Shown: positions 35,747-44,109 of the stretch, piece by piece
Layout: every line of letters starts with the position of its first letter
How positions within the stretch are numbered: position 1 is the stretch's first letter
From: Kitasatospora cheerisanensis KCTC 2395
Lineage (GTDB): Bacteria > Actinomycetota > Actinomycetes > Streptomycetales > Streptomycetaceae
Direction: 5' to 3'
Length of the DNA: 64,000 bases
Assembly (NCBI RefSeq): GCF_000696185.1
Contig: NZ_KK853997.1
Span: forward strand, 5,131,602-5,195,601
Notes under the pieces: model-generated
What the model was told of the DNA's origin: nothing
Database searches by the model: none
The model's input: the letters and a program-made list of their open reading frames with translations, nothing else
Made by a program: the position numbers and the translations under genes

Positions 35747-37459
35747 ATGGCTCATGAACTGAACGATCGTCACCCCGGCGGCCCCACCCCGCGCCGCATC
35801 GCCGACGCCCACGTCCACGCCCTCGCCGAGCTCGACCCGCTGACCGCGGTCTACCTCGGCCTCAACCCGGAGGACGACCGGCTGACCGACCTGTCCCCGG
35901 CCGGCCTCGCCGCCACCGCCGACCTCGCCCGCCGCACCCTCGCCGAGCTGGACGCACTGGAGGCGTCCGCCCCGGTCGAGGACGAGGCGGAGCGCCGCTG
36001 CGCCCGGCTGCTGCGCGAGCGGCTGACCGCCGAACTCGCCGTGCACGACGCCGGGGAGGGGTTCCGGTCCGTCCGCAACCTGGGCTCGCCGGTGCACGAC
36101 ACCCGCGAGATGTTCACCCTGCTGCCCACCGACACCGAGCAGGACTGGCTGCGCCTCGGCCGCCGGCTGGCCCGCTTCCCGCAGGCGATGGCCCAGTACC
36201 GGCAGACCCTGGAGGAGGGCCTGGCCCGCGGCCTGTTCTCGGCGCCGCGCCAGGTGGCGACCGTGGTCGGCCAGCTGGCCGAGTGGATCGGGTCGGAGCG
36301 CCCCGGCGGCTGGTTCGGCGACCTGGTCGCCCCCGCCCCCGAGGAGCTGCGCGGGCAGCTGACCGCCACCGCGGTCGAGGCCACCGCGGCCCTCGCCGAG
36401 CTGCGCGACTGGATGCGCGACGTGTACGGCCCGGCCGCGCAGGGCACCCCCGACGCGGTCGGCCGGGAGCGCTACACCCGCTGGGTGCGCTACTGGACGG
36501 GCGCCGAGCTGGACCTGGACGAGGCCTACCGCTGGGCCTGGGGGCAGTTCCACGAGCTGGACGCGCAGATGCGCGCCGAGGCGGAGAAGGTGCTGGCCGG
36601 CGCCACCCCGATGAAGGCCATGAAGTGGCTGGAGACCGAGGGCCCGGCGATCCGCGGCGAGCAGGCGGTGCAGGAGTACCTGCAGGGCCTGATGGACCGG
36701 GCGATCGCGGACCTGCAGGGCGTGCACTTCGACCTGGCCGACCCGCTGCTGAAGGTCGAGTCGAGGATCGCCCCGCCCGGCAGCGCCGCCGCCCCGTACT
36801 ACACCCAGCCGTCGCTGGACTTCTCCCGCCCCGGCCGGACCTGGCTGCCCACCCTGGGCCGCGAGGCGTTCCCCGAGTGGGACCTGGTCTCGACCTGGTA
36901 CCACGAGGGCGTCCCCGGCCACCACCTGCAGCTCGCGCAGTGGACGTACGTGGCGGACCGGCTGTCCACCTACCAGGTCACCCTCGGCGGCGTCAGCGCC
37001 AACATGGAGGGCTGGGCGCTGTACGCGGAGCGCCTGATGGACGAGCTCGGCCACCTCACCGACCCCGGCCACCGCCTCGGCTACCTGAACGCGCAGATGA
37101 TGCGGGCGCTGCGGGTGATCGTGGACATCGGCATGCACGCCGAGCTGGACTTCCCGGCCGACTCGCCGTTCGCCCCGGGCGAGCGGATGCTGCCGGAGCG
37201 CGCCCGCGAGTTCTTCGGCGCGTACTGCGGCCTGTCCGCCGAGTTCCTGGACAGCGAGCTGGTCCGCTACCTGGGCCTGCCCGGCCAGGCGATCGGCTAC
37301 AAGCTCGGCGAGCGGGCCTGGCTGAGCGGCCGGGCCGCGGCCCGGGCGGCGGCCGAGGCGCGCGGCGAGGAGTTCGACCTGAAGGCGTGGCACATGGCGG
37401 CGCTGTCGCAGGGCTCGCTGGGCCTGGACGACCTGGTCACGGAGCTGAGCGCGCTGTAA
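35747..37459 (+). CDS. DUF885 family metallopeptidase-like protein
   Basis: 570-residue cytoplasmic protein of the DUF885 group (related to M32-like zinc carboxypeptidases). ATG 35747. The metal-binding HExxxGHH motif is intact: His386-Glu387 in WYHEGVPGHHLQLAQ with His392/393. Conserved C-terminal PGQAIGYKLGERAWL. A TTGAAT-N16-CAGGAT promoter-like pair ends 6 nt before the ATG, and AGGA lies in the same stretch. Monocistronic as far as visible. Peptide substrate unknown. Confidence 0.9.
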   Translation: MAHELNDRHPGGPTPRRIADAHVHALAELDPLTAVYLGLNPEDDRLTDLSPAGLAATADLARRTLAELDALEASAPVEDEAERRCARLLRERLTAELAVHDAGEGFRSVRNLGSPVHDTREMFTLLPTDTEQDWLRLGRRLARFPQAMAQYRQTLEEGLARGLFSAPRQVATVVGQLAEWIGSERPGGWFGDLVAPAPEELRGQLTATAVEATAALAELRDWMRDVYGPAAQGTPDAVGRERYTRWVRYWTGAELDLDEAYRWAWGQFHELDAQMRAEAEKVLAGATPMKAMKWLETEGPAIRGEQAVQEYLQGLMDRAIADLQGVHFDLADPLLKVESRIAPPGSAAAPYYTQPSLDFSRPGRTWLPTLGREAFPEWDLVSTWYHEGVPGHHLQLAQWTYVADRLSTYQVTLGGVSANMEGWALYAERLMDELGHLTDPGHRLGYLNAQMMRALRVIVDIGMHAELDFPADSPFAPGERMLPERAREFFGAYCGLSAEFLDSELVRYLGLPGQAIGYKLGERAWLSGRAAARAAAEARGEEFDLKAWHMAALSQGSLGLDDLVTELSAL

Positions 37460-37629
37460 CCGGAGGAGTGTCCCGGGTGGCCGAGCGGCCGGGCACCCGG
37501 GTCTCCCGTCCCAAATGGTGACAAAAACCCACGAACCGCCTTGCCGGTGCTCCGATCGGGCGTTTGGCTGGAGAGAGCGCCTTGCGCGCGACCAGGCCCA
37601 TTCCCGATTCGGCGGAAGGCGGTCCTCCG

Positions 37630-39126
37630 GTGACCTCCCAGCACGCCCCCGACACCCAGACGGCGGACCCGCGCCGCTGGTGGGCCCTGGCGGTCATCGC
37701 CATCGCCCAGCTGATGATCGTCCTGGACGCGACGATCGTGAACATCGCCCTCCCGTCCGCCCAGCACGACCTGGGCATCTCCAACGCCAACCGGCAGTGG
37801 GTGATCACCGCCTACACGCTGGCCTTCGGCGGACTGCTGCTGCTCGGCGGCCGGATCGGCGACCTCTTCGGACGCAAACGCACCTTCATCGTCGGCCTGC
37901 TCGGCTTCGCGCTGGCCTCCTGCCTCGGCGGCTTCGCCACCACCGGCGGCATGCTGTTCGCCGCCCGCGCCCTGCAGGGCGCCTTCGGCGCGCTGCTCGC
38001 CCCGTCCGCGCTGTCGCTGCTGTCGATCACCTTCCGCGACCCGCGCGAACGGGCCACCGCGTTCGGCGTGTTCGGCGCGCTGGCCGGCGGCGGTGCGGCG
38101 ATCGGCCTGATCACCGGCGGCCTGCTCACCGAGTACCTGAGCTGGCGCTGGTGCCTGTACGTCAACGGCCCGATCGCCGTCGTCACCGCGATCGCCGCCT
38201 CCTACCTGCTGCGCCGCGACCACATCGACCGTTCGCACCGGGTCCGGCTCGACCTGCCCGGCGCGTTCTTCGGCTGCGGCGGCCTGCTGGCGATCGTCTA
38301 CGGCACCTCCGAGGCGGTCGACCGCGGCTGGGGCGACTGGCTGGTGCTCACCGCGCTGAGCGTCGGCGTCGCGATGCTGGTGGTGTTCGCCCTGGTCGAG
38401 CGGCGCACCCCGCACGCCTTGCTGCCGATGCACCTGGTCCGCGACCGCAACCGGGCCGGCGGCGCGCTCTCGGTCGGCCTCGCCGTGATCGCCATGTACG
38501 GCCTGTTCCTGTTCCTCACGTACTACCTGCAGGTCATCAAGGGCTACTCGCCGATCCGGGCCGGCGTCTCGTTCCTCCCGATGACCGGCGCGATCATCCT
38601 CAGCTCGGCCGGGATCGGCTCCCGGCTGATGACCCGGATCCCGACCCGCGCGCTGATGGTCCCCGGCCTGCTGATCGGCGCGGGCGGCATGGCCTGGCTC
38701 ACCCAGCTGCGGGTGGACAGCTCGTACGCCGGCCTGGTGCTGCCCGCCGAGATGCTGCTCGGCATCGGCCTCGGCCTGGTGTTCATGCCGGCCATCAGCC
38801 TGGCCACGCTCGGCGTCGCCCCGCAGGAGACCGGCGCCGCCTCCGCCATCATCAACAGCGCCCAGCAGGTGGGCGGTTCGATCGGCACCGCGCTGCTGAA
38901 CACCATCGCCGCCAGCGTCACCACCGGCTACCTGCTCACCCGCAACGCGGCCGATCCGCTGGTCCAGGCACAGGGCGCGGTGCACGGCTACGCGGTCGCC
39001 ACCGCCGTCGCGATGGGGATCCTGCTGCTCGCCGCGGCGGTCGCGTTCGTGATGATCGACCACCGGCCCGCCCCCGGCGAGGCCGAGGGCGAGACCGCGC
39101 AGGCCGAGGCGCGCGCCGTCGCCTGA
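37630..39126 (+). CDS. MFS transporter, DHA2 family
   Basis: Second 14-helix drug exporter of the window. 498 residues from GTG 37630 (GGAAGG upstream); a TTG at 37564 has no ribosome site. Motif A GRIGDLFGRKRTFIVG, motif B region AARALQGAFGALLAPSALS, motif C LAGGGAAIGLITGGLL. Belongs to the EmrB/LfrA-like branch, distinct from the pump at 13581 by sequence. No regulator gene adjoins it. The stop codon lies inside a GCCTGAC/GTCAGGC hairpin (39121-39139). Confidence 0.92.
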   Translation: MTSQHAPDTQTADPRRWWALAVIAIAQLMIVLDATIVNIALPSAQHDLGISNANRQWVITAYTLAFGGLLLLGGRIGDLFGRKRTFIVGLLGFALASCLGGFATTGGMLFAARALQGAFGALLAPSALSLLSITFRDPRERATAFGVFGALAGGGAAIGLITGGLLTEYLSWRWCLYVNGPIAVVTAIAASYLLRRDHIDRSHRVRLDLPGAFFGCGGLLAIVYGTSEAVDRGWGDWLVLTALSVGVAMLVVFALVERRTPHALLPMHLVRDRNRAGGALSVGLAVIAMYGLFLFLTYYLQVIKGYSPIRAGVSFLPMTGAIILSSAGIGSRLMTRIPTRALMVPGLLIGAGGMAWLTQLRVDSSYAGLVLPAEMLLGIGLGLVFMPAISLATLGVAPQETGAASAIINSAQQVGGSIGTALLNTIAASVTTGYLLTRNAADPLVQAQGAVHGYAVATAVAMGILLLAAAVAFVMIDHRPAPGEAEGETAQAEARAVA

Positions 39127-39139
39127 CCCGCCGTCAGGC
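39121..39139 (+). terminator. short hairpin over the MFS stop codon
   Basis: GCCTGAC (39121-39127) and GTCAGGC (39133-39139), 5-nt loop. Weak to moderate terminator. Confidence 0.45.
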
Positions 39140-39268
39140 GCCGCCGTCGCCGCACCCGGCCCCGGTCGTGAGACCCTGCTGTCCGCCGCCGGAAAATCTC
39201 ACCCGCCTCCCAGGCAGGAATCACCGCATTTCCAGCTCGGCAGCGCATATTCGAGTCAGCTCGGGTCA

Positions 39269-39298
39269 ACCGGTGTCCACCACGACGTGGACACCGGT
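39269..39298 (+). promoter_or_regulatory. perfect 12-bp inverted repeat before the protease gene
   Basis: ACCGGTGTCCAC (39269-39280), cacgac, GTGGACACCGGT (39287-39298). It ends 30 nt before the protease ATG. Either an operator or an mRNA hairpin upstream of the ribosome site. Confidence 0.5.
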
Positions 39299-39328
39299 AC
39301 GACCGCCGGTCGGCAGGAACGGGGCAGC

Positions 39329-40300
39329 ATGGGACGGCACACCAGGCAGCGCGAGCGCCGCTCGCTGCGGCCCGTCGCACTCACCTCGGTGCTCGCCGTC
39401 GGCGTGGTCGGCGCGATAGCCGCCGCCGGCCTGCTGAGCGTCCAACTGCGCGACCCGCAGCAGCAGTCCAGCAGCGACACGGTGGCGGCGGCCGGCCCGG
39501 CCGCGCTCCCGGTGGCGAGCCCCAGCGCCGTCGGCAGCCCCACCGCCGCGCCGGACACCGCCGGCGGCGCGGGCGCCCCGCCCGACGTGCTGAACGCCCG
39601 GTCGACCGACCCGGCCGCCGGCGCCACCCGGCAGGCCCCGCCCAGCGCCCCGCCGGACGTCCGGCTCGGCAGCACCGGCGCCGCCCCCGTCGACGCCGAA
39701 TCGGCCCGCGTCGGCGCGCTGTTCACCGGCGAGGTCGGCCCCGGCGACCACTTCTGCACCGCCAGCGTCATCGACAGCCCCGGGCGCAACCTGATCCTCA
39801 CCGCCGCGCACTGCCTGTCCGGCGTCAGCGGCATCACCTTCGTCCCCGGCTACCGCGACGGCCAGGCGCCGTACGGCAGTTGGCAGGTCACCAAGGTGTA
39901 CACCGCGGACGGCTGGCAGAACGACGACGACCCCGACGAGGACTTCGCGGTGCTCGCCCTCGCCCCCAGCAACGGCGTCCGGATCGAGGACGCCGTCGGC
40001 GGCAACCCGATCGCCGTGGGCGCCGCCTGGACGGTACAGACCCGGCTGTACGGCTACCCGGCGGGCTCCGAGAAGCCCATCGTGTGCACCAACGTCACCA
40101 GCCGCGAGGACACCTACCAGCGCCACATCGACTGCCCCTCGTTCCCCGGCGGCACCAGCGGCGGCCCGTTCATAGACGCCGCCACCGGGCAGGTGGTCGG
40201 CGTCATCGGCGGCTACCAGCAGGGCGGCGACACCGACAACACCTCCTACAGCGCCTACTTCGACCACACCGTCGCCGACCTGATCGCCCGCGCGGGCTGA
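39329..40300 (+). CDS. exported trypsin-like serine protease
   Basis: 323 residues from ATG 39329 (AGGAA upstream). N-terminal basic stretch plus hydrophobic segment 16-37 acts as signal peptide or anchor, followed by a disordered Ala/Pro/Ser linker to about residue 125. Chymotrypsin-fold catalytic triad: His161 in LTAAHC, Asp205 in DEDFAVLAL, Ser277 in GGTSGGPF; Cys pair around FCTASV/AAHC. Closest in style to GluV8/Streptomyces secreted proteases. Acts outside the membrane. Possible control by the inverted repeat just upstream. Confidence 0.92.
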   Translation: MGRHTRQRERRSLRPVALTSVLAVGVVGAIAAAGLLSVQLRDPQQQSSSDTVAAAGPAALPVASPSAVGSPTAAPDTAGGAGAPPDVLNARSTDPAAGATRQAPPSAPPDVRLGSTGAAPVDAESARVGALFTGEVGPGDHFCTASVIDSPGRNLILTAAHCLSGVSGITFVPGYRDGQAPYGSWQVTKVYTADGWQNDDDPDEDFAVLALAPSNGVRIEDAVGGNPIAVGAAWTVQTRLYGYPAGSEKPIVCTNVTSREDTYQRHIDCPSFPGGTSGGPFIDAATGQVVGVIGGYQQGGDTDNTSYSAYFDHTVADLIARAG

Positions 40301-40378
40301 CCCGCCGCCGCACCCCCCTCCCGCGCCGCCCCCGCGTCACCCACAATGGGGCGACGACGCACACGAACGGGAGGCGCG

Positions 40379-41131
40379 GTGTTCCGCCGCTGGTGGTTCC
40401 TCAAGGCCCAGAGCCCCGCCCCGACACCCGAACACCACCCGAGCCGCCGGGAGGTCCGCGAGCACCAGGCGCTCGTCCTCGGCGAGTGGGAAGCCCTCCG
40501 GGACCGGCTGCGGGACCTCGCCGCCGAACGCGTCACCGCCGCCGGCGAGGTCTTCCGGGCCGCCGAACTCCGGCTCCCCACCGAGGAGTCCGCCGCCCGA
40601 CGGGCCTACCAGTGGGCACTGGAGGCGTACGAGGCGGCCGGCCGGCTGCTCGACGGCGCCCACCACGAGGACACCGACCTGCCCGACCTGGCCGCCGCCG
40701 TCGTCCTCGCCGAACAGGCCGTCGAACGGCTCGCCGCCGCCCACCTGCTGCACGCCGGACAGCGGCCCGGCCCGCTCGCCGTCCGCTGCTACTGGAACCC
40801 GCTGCACGGCCCCGCCGAGAGCTCCGCCGAACCGCCCAAGAACCGCAAGACCCGCCAGCGGACCAGGAACACCGCCCGCGAGGCCGCCGCCGACCGCCGG
40901 CCCGCCTGCCGCTCCTGCCGCAGCGCGATCCTGGCCGGCCAGACCCCCGACGTGCTGCCCGCGCTGCTCCCCGCCAAGGCCGCGCCCGGCCGCAAGGGCC
41001 CCGTCCTGGTGCCGTACTTCGCCGTCCCGCGCCAGTGGTCGCCCTGGTCGACCACCGCCTGCGGCGCCTACGACCCGGCCACCCCGGCGCTGGTGCTGCG
41101 CGGCGACCACCACCGGCGCCCGCCGCGCTGA
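40379..41131 (+). CDS. hypothetical protein with Cys-rich C-terminal half
   Basis: Not recognised. 250 residues from GTG 40379 (GGGAGG just upstream; an ATG at 40346 is also in frame). N-terminal half is a long helical, probably coiled-coil region (about 20-130). C-terminal half has spaced cysteines (RCYWNPLHG, PACRSCRSAI, TTACGAYD), suggesting a zinc-binding fold, and a basic stretch NRKTRQRTRNTAREAA. No signal peptide. Its stop codon lies in the small TGACG-CGTCA hairpin shared with a possible convergent gene. Confidence 0.75.
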   Translation: MFRRWWFLKAQSPAPTPEHHPSRREVREHQALVLGEWEALRDRLRDLAAERVTAAGEVFRAAELRLPTEESAARRAYQWALEAYEAAGRLLDGAHHEDTDLPDLAAAVVLAEQAVERLAAAHLLHAGQRPGPLAVRCYWNPLHGPAESSAEPPKNRKTRQRTRNTAREAAADRRPACRSCRSAILAGQTPDVLPALLPAKAAPGRKGPVLVPYFAVPRQWSPWSTTACGAYDPATPALVLRGDHHRRPPR

Positions 41132-41138
41132 CGCGCCG

Positions 41139-41434
41139 TCAGGCCGCGGCGAGGCGAAGCCGCCGTGCGCGCCGCCGTCGAACAGCGCCGGCCGGTCGAA
41201 CGGCCCGTCCGGTTCGGCGCCGTCCGGCAGCGACACCACCGGCGCCCCGCCGGCCCGTTCGACCTCGGCGCACCAGCGGGCCGCCCGCTCCGGGCCGGCC
41301 GGGCCGCCCGGGGTCGGGAAGAGGCAGCCCGCGTCGCCGGGCCCGTCCGGCACGCAGCGTGTCGGCCGGGCCGGCACCGTCCAGCCGTCGAGCGCGGGCG
41401 CCGCGCCGCCGCGCCCTGCCGCACCCCGGAACAC
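41139..41434 (-). other. coding-like minus-strand remnant, unrecognised
   Basis: From a GTG at 41434 to about 41144 the minus strand reads almost entirely with G/C-ending codons and a normal amino-acid mix (DGWTVPARPTRCVP, ERAARWCAEVERAGG, PVVSLPDGAEPDGP), then would continue antisense through the neighbouring gene. One base earlier the frame ends neatly at TGA 41141. So this is either a small gene with one missing base or a truncated gene fragment. It begins inside the tRNA terminator without a ribosome site. The family is unknown. Confidence 0.35.
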
Positions 41435-41440
41435 GAAGAA

Positions 41441-41465
41441 GGCCCAAGTCGCTTGGACTTGAGCC
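41441..41465 (-). terminator. terminator of tRNA-Arg
   Basis: On the minus strand GGCTCAAGTC, loop CAAGC, GACTTGGGCC followed by TTCTTC, 23 nt after the tRNA 3' end. Confidence 0.75.
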
Positions 41466-41488
41466 TCGTTCACGCACTTGCTGCGAAG

Positions 41489-41560
41489 TGCCCCCGGTAG
41501 GATTCGAACCTACGCACCCGCCTCCGGAGGGCGGTGCTCTATCCCCTGAGCTACGGGGGC
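41489..41560 (-). tRNA. tRNA-Arg (anticodon CCG)
   Basis: 72 nt without encoded CCA. Acceptor GCCCCCG/CGGGGGC, D-arm GCTC..GAGC, anticodon stem CCGCC/GGCGG with loop CTCCGGA (anticodon CCG), T-arm GTAGG-TTCGAAT-CCTAC, discriminator A. It decodes CGG, a major Arg codon in this genome. Confidence 0.95.
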
Positions 41561-41724
41561 CTTGGGTGGTCTGTGATCACCCGGCCTTGCGGGGAAAACA
41601 CTACCACCGAAAGTGCGTGCCTCTTGCACGGGTTTCCGGCGCGGTGTCCGACGGGTCGTCAGGGCAACCGGCAAGTAGCGGAAAGGCCGGACGGGGAGGG
41701 CGGGGCGCGGCTACCCTCGGTGAG

Positions 41725-42240
41725 GTGGCGGCGACGTCGGGGCGGGTCCTCGTGGTGGACGACAGCGAGGTGATCCGCCGGCTGATCAAGGTCAACCTGG
41801 AGCTGGAGGGCTTCGAGGTGGTGACCGCCGCCGACGGTGCCGAGTGCCTGGAGGTGGTCCGCCGGGTCGCGCCGGACGTGGTGACGCTGGACGTGATGAT
41901 GCCCCGGCTGGACGGCCTGCGGACGGCGGCCCGGCTGCGCGCCGCCTGGCAGACCGCGCACCTGCCGATCGCGATCGTCAGCGCCTGCACCCCGGCGGAC
42001 CTGGAACGCGGCGAGTCGGTGGGGGTGGACGGCTACCTGGCGAAGCCGTTCGACCCGGCGGACCTGGTGGAGCTGGTGCACCGGCTGCGGGCGATGGACC
42101 GGCCGGCCGCGGCGGGGTCCGGGCGGCGCTTCGCGTACGACTTCGGCAGTTCGGCGGGCCCGGCCTCCCGAACCCCCCGGGATTTCGCCCTGAGCGAACA
42201 CGCGCAGGAACTTGTTCCGCCGGACGAGGCACGCCCCTGA
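41725..42240 (+). CDS. orphan single-domain response regulator (receiver)
   Basis: 171 residues from GTG 41725. Receiver domain VLVVDDSEVIRRLIKVNLE, phosphoacceptor Asp in VVTLDVMMPRLDG, conserved Ser in AIVSACT and Lys in YLAKPFDPADL; no DNA-binding domain, only a disordered ~50-residue tail. No kinase gene adjoins it. It precedes argS by 117 nt, but a regulatory link is not evident. Such receivers usually act by protein-protein contact. Confidence 0.88.
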   Translation: MAATSGRVLVVDDSEVIRRLIKVNLELEGFEVVTAADGAECLEVVRRVAPDVVTLDVMMPRLDGLRTAARLRAAWQTAHLPIAIVSACTPADLERGESVGVDGYLAKPFDPADLVELVHRLRAMDRPAAAGSGRRFAYDFGSSAGPASRTPRDFALSEHAQELVPPDEARP

Positions 42241-42357
42241 GATGTGCCCGTCTGCGGCGCGGTCCGACGAGACGAAGCACACCCGGCGGCGCGACGCGCG
42301 CCCCGTTGCGCAAACCGAGTGGCGGCCGACCACCCGGTCTCGCCTAGGCTTGGGGCC

Positions 42358-44013
42358 GTGACACCCGCAGAACTCTCCCAGGCAGTCCAGGCCGCCGTCA
42401 GCGCCGCCGTCCAGGCCGGCGAGCTGACCGTCGACGTGCCCGCGCACGTGACGGTCGAGCGGCCCAAGAACAGGGACCACGGCGACTACGCCACCAACGT
42501 GGCCCTCCAGCTCGCGAAGCCGGCCGGCCAGCCGCCGCGAGCCGTCGCGGAGATCCTGTCCGCCCGACTGCGAGAGATCACCGGCGTCGCCAAGGTCGAC
42601 ATCGCCGGGCCGGGCTTCCTCAACATCACGCTCGACGCCGCCACCCAGGGCGAGCTGGCGCGCACCATCGTCGAGGCCGGCGAGGCGTACGGCCGCAACG
42701 AGGCGCTCAAGGGCCTGAAGATCAACCTGGAGTTCGTCTCGGCGAACCCGACCGGGCCGATCCACATCGGCGGCGTCCGCTGGGCCGCCGTCGGCGACTC
42801 GCTGGCGCGCGTCCTCAAGGCGTCCGGCGCCGAGGTGTCCACCGAGTACTACCTCAACGACGCCGGCGTGCAGATCACCAAGTTCGCCAAGTCGCTGAAG
42901 GCCGCCGCCAACGGGCAGCCGGTGCCCGAGGACGGCTATGTCGGCGAGTACATCACCGACATCGCCAAGGCCGTCACCGACGGCGTGCCCGGCATCCTGG
43001 AGCTGCCCGAGGACGAGCAGCTCCAGGCCTTCCGCACCGAGGGCCTGAAGCTGATGGTCGCCGAGATCCAGCGCTCCATGGACGAGTTCGGGGTGCACTT
43101 CGACACCTGGTTCTCCGAGAAGACGCTGCACGACTCCGGCGCCGTCGGCCAGGCCATCGAGCGGCTGCGCGAGCAGGGCCACGTCTTCGACCGGGACGGC
43201 GCGATCTGGCTGCGCACCACCGACTTCGGCGACGACAAGGACCGCGTCCTGATCAAGGCCGACGGCGAGACCACCTACTTCGCCGCCGACGCCGCCTACT
43301 ACCTGAGCAAGCGGGACCGCGGCGCGGAGGTCTCGGTCTACATGCTCGGCGCCGACCACCACGGCTACGTCAACCGCCTCAAGGCCATCGCGGCCTGCGC
43401 CGGCGACGACATGGACCGCAACATCGAGGTGATGATCGGCCAGTTCGTGAAGATGCTGCGCGACGGCAAGGAGGTCCGCCTCTCCAAGCGCGCCGGCAAC
43501 ATCATCACGATCGACGACGTCATCGACTGGATCGGCGTGGACGCCGCCCGCTACATGCTGGTCCGGCAGTCCACCGACTCCACCATCACCATCGACATCG
43601 ACGTGGTGACCAGCCAGACCGCCGAGAACCCGGTGTTCTACGTGCAGTACGCGCACGCCCGGATGTGCTCCGTGGCGCGCAACGCGGCGGAGAAGGGCAT
43701 CGAGCGCAGCGCCGAGTTCAAACCGGAGCTGCTGGACACCGAGTGGGAGAACAACCTGCTCGGCCAGCTCGGCGAGTTCCCGCGCGTCCTCGCCAAGGCC
43801 GGCGAGCTGCGCGAGCCGCACCACGTCGCCACGTACCTGGAGCAGCTGGCCCGCGCCTACCACCGGTTCTACGACAACTGCCAGATCCTGCCGAAGGGCG
43901 ACGAGGAGGTCACCGACCTCACGCACGCCCGCCTCTGGCTCGCCGACGCCACCCGAACGACGCTCGCCAACGGCCTCGGCCTGCTGGGCGTCTCGGCGCC
44001 CGAGCGGATGTAA
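42358..44013 (+). CDS. argS: arginyl-tRNA synthetase
   Basis: Class I aminoacyl-tRNA synthetase charging tRNA-Arg. 551 residues from GTG 42358, giving the conserved start TPAELSQAVQAAV. Arg-specific N-terminal domain (HVTVERPKNRDHGDYATNVAL), HIGH motif as ANPTGPIHIGG, and VRLSKRAGN in place of KMSKS; DALR anticodon-binding domain at the C-terminus ending GVSAPERM. A strong hairpin follows. The nearby tRNA-Arg(CCG) on the other strand is one of its substrates. Confidence 0.97.
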   Translation: MTPAELSQAVQAAVSAAVQAGELTVDVPAHVTVERPKNRDHGDYATNVALQLAKPAGQPPRAVAEILSARLREITGVAKVDIAGPGFLNITLDAATQGELARTIVEAGEAYGRNEALKGLKINLEFVSANPTGPIHIGGVRWAAVGDSLARVLKASGAEVSTEYYLNDAGVQITKFAKSLKAAANGQPVPEDGYVGEYITDIAKAVTDGVPGILELPEDEQLQAFRTEGLKLMVAEIQRSMDEFGVHFDTWFSEKTLHDSGAVGQAIERLREQGHVFDRDGAIWLRTTDFGDDKDRVLIKADGETTYFAADAAYYLSKRDRGAEVSVYMLGADHHGYVNRLKAIAACAGDDMDRNIEVMIGQFVKMLRDGKEVRLSKRAGNIITIDDVIDWIGVDAARYMLVRQSTDSTITIDIDVVTSQTAENPVFYVQYAHARMCSVARNAAEKGIERSAEFKPELLDTEWENNLLGQLGEFPRVLAKAGELREPHHVATYLEQLARAYHRFYDNCQILPKGDEEVTDLTHARLWLADATRTTLANGLGLLGVSAPERM

Positions 44014-44043
44014 CGCACCACAACCCCCAAGCGCAGCACAGCG

Positions 44044-44082
44044 GGGGCGGCCGACCGGTCGACGGAGACCGGTCGCCGCCCC
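44044..44082 (+). terminator. terminator between argS and lysA
   Basis: GGGGCGGCCGACCGGTC pairs with GACCGGTCGCCGCCCC (one bulged C) around a 6-nt loop. lysA therefore probably has its own promoter or is partly read through. Confidence 0.75.
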
Positions 44083-44109
44083 TCGCCATAGGTCGAGGAA
44101 GTACCGCCC

